Below the pieces are notes generated by a model. It was not told where the DNA came from and did not search any database. It saw nothing but the letters and a program-made list of their open reading frames with translations. Of a stretch of 15,164 bases of DNA, positions 14,250 through 15,164 are shown piece by piece (position 1 is the stretch's first letter; every line of letters begins with the position of its first letter). The translations under genes were made by a program, and so were the position numbers. The stretch comes from Sulfuricella sp. (GTDB taxonomy: Bacteria; Pseudomonadota; Gammaproteobacteria; Burkholderiales; Sulfuricellaceae), in NCBI GenBank assembly GCA_030691435.1, contig JAUYEK010000093.1:1-15164 (forward strand). Direction: 5' to 3'.

Positions 14250-15164
14250 ATGACCGATTCAGCGAAAAAACGCCTGGTTCTCGGCGTCACCGGCGGCGTG
14301 GCCGCCTACAAGGCCGCAGAGCTTACCCGCCTGCTGGCGAAAAACGGCATCGAGGTTCAGGTGATCATGACCGAAGCGGCCCGCCACTTCGTCGCCCCCG
14401 CCACCTTCCAGGCACTCTCCGGCAAGCCGGTGCTGTCCGATTTATGGGACGGCCAGGCGGCCGGCGGCATGGCGCACATCGATGTCACGCGCGGCGCCGA
14501 CGCGGTGCTGATCGCCCCGGCCAGCGCCGATTTTATCGCCAAGCTTGCACACGGCGCCGCGGACGACCTGCTCTCCGCCGTCTGCCTGGCGCGCGCCTGC
14601 CCGCTCCTGGTCGCCCCGGCGATGAACCGCGAAATGTGGGATAACCCGGCCACCCATCGCAACATCATCCAGCTCAAGCGCGACGACATCACCATCCTCG
14701 GCCCGGCCAGCGGCCCTCAGGCCTGCGGCGAAACCGGCATGGGGCGGATGGTGGAGCCGGAAACACTGCTCGAAGACATCGAATCGTTCTGGCATCCCAA
14801 GCTGCTGAAAGGCCAACGCGTGCTGGTCACCGCCGGGCCGACCTACGAAGCGATCGATGCAGTACGCGCTATCACCAACCTGAGCTCGGGCAAAATGGGT
14901 TACGCCGTTGCCCGCGCCGCCATCGAAGCCGGCGCGGAAGTCACCCTGGTCTCCGGCCCGACCTGCCTGACTCCGCCCACAGCGGCGAAAACCATAGCCG
15001 TCACCAGCGCCCAGCAGATGCTCGAAGCGGTCAACAAGGAAATTGCCGAAACCGACATCTTCATCAGCGTCGCAGCGGTTGCGGACTATTACGTGCTCAA
15101 CCCGAGCGAGCAGAAGATCAAGAAAGACGCCCACATCCTCACCCTGGAACTGGCGCCCAACCCG
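14250..15164 (+). CDS. coaBC: Bifunctional CoaBC (phosphopantothenoylcysteine synthetase/decarboxylase), 3' end cut by window edge
   Basis: Catalyses two steps of coenzyme A synthesis: joining 4'-phosphopantothenate to cysteine (CoaB) and decarboxylating the product (CoaC). The first 305 residues are present. The N-terminal flavoprotein CoaC domain shows [15 protein letters not shown] (11-25), the active-site His in [11 protein letters not shown] (H76), PAMNREMW (123-130) and the [10 protein letters not shown] loop with catalytic Cys159. The CoaB domain starts near 186 with [16 protein letters not shown] (188-203), [14 protein letters not shown] (208-221) and AAVADYYV (275-282). The KIKK segment (289-292) lies where the conserved substrate-binding lysine occurs. 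The ATG at 14250 has a GAAGAGA ribosome site. About 100 residues are missing past the right edge. It is divergent from radC. Confidence 0.97.
   Translation, partial: MTDSAKKRLVLGVTGGVAAYKAAELTRLLAKNGIEVQVIMTEAARHFVAPATFQALSGKPVLSDLWDGQAAGGMAHIDVTRGADAVLIAPASADFIAKLAHGAADDLLSAVCLARACPLLVAPAMNREMWDNPATHRNIIQLKRDDITILGPASGPQACGETGMGRMVEPETLLEDIESFWHPKLLKGQRVLVTAGPTYEAIDAVRAITNLSSGKMGYAVARAAIEAGAEVTLVSGPTCLTPPTAAKTIAVTSAQQMLEAVNKEIAETDIFISVAAVADYYVLNPSEQKIKKDAHILTLELAPNP

Noticed and set aside
14213..14290. Upstream extension of radC
   Set aside because: It would overlap the divergent coaBC coding sequence, and the family N-terminus starts at 14212.
1..15164. CRISPR array, tRNA, rRNA, phage genes or a complete insertion sequence
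   Set aside because: No regularly spaced identical repeats, no transposase or phage-like protein, and no RNA-gene sequences were recognised.

Overview
The window looks like a chromosomal stretch from a Betaproteobacterium. The right end carries the rpmB-rpmG / radC / coaBC neighbourhood typical of Beta- and Gammaproteobacteria, coding GC is high, and the HupU/HupV-like hydrogenase, HupE and CorA/MscS proteins fit that group. The genus cannot be fixed from the sequence alone; a Nitrosomonadales/Gallionellales- or Rhodocyclales-like lineage is only a guess.

Layout. (1) 1-3070, minus strand: a compact hydrogenase operon read right to left: hupE (nickel transporter-like), a cytoplasmic [NiFe]-hydrogenase small subunit, and its large subunit, which runs off the left edge just after the DPCxxC motif. 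The sequence resembles the cytoplasmic group 2 (HupUV/HoxBC, H2-sensing) class. The small subunit has Asp where a proximal-cluster Cys is expected. (2) 3181-4899, minus: a methyl-accepting chemotaxis protein with a single Cache sensor domain, 110 bp upstream of hupE. (3) 4900-5267: intergenic, with 9-nt repeat arrays in inverted orientation. (4) 5268-9113 (or 9140), minus: a very large regulator combining a SARP-like winged helix/BTAD, a degenerate class III cyclase domain, a STAND-type ATPase and a helical repeat region. (5) 9141-9624: divergent intergenic region. (6) 9625-12022, plus: corA and a MscS-family channel, both envelope ion-transport genes. (7) 12036-12250: a MITE-like element with inverted ends and stacked hairpins. 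(8) 12389-12946, plus: a Phd/YefM-RelE type toxin-antitoxin pair with a good promoter and a possible operator, closed by a bidirectional terminator. (9) 13032-14212, minus: rpmG, rpmB, radC. (10) 14250 to the right edge, plus: coaBC, partial.

How the parts may work together. The hydrogenase subunits with HupE form an H2-sensing or H2-oxidising unit with its own nickel supply; the chemotaxis receptor beside it may or may not be co-transcribed. The giant regulator has no obvious target except perhaps itself, through an inverted repeat at its start. The ends of the MITE-like element at 12036-12250 resemble a short motif in the hupE leader, so a dispersed repeat may have contributed regulatory sequence to the hydrogenase operon. 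The right-hand block is ordinary housekeeping. No CRISPR array, rRNA, tRNA or complete insertion sequence was recognised.
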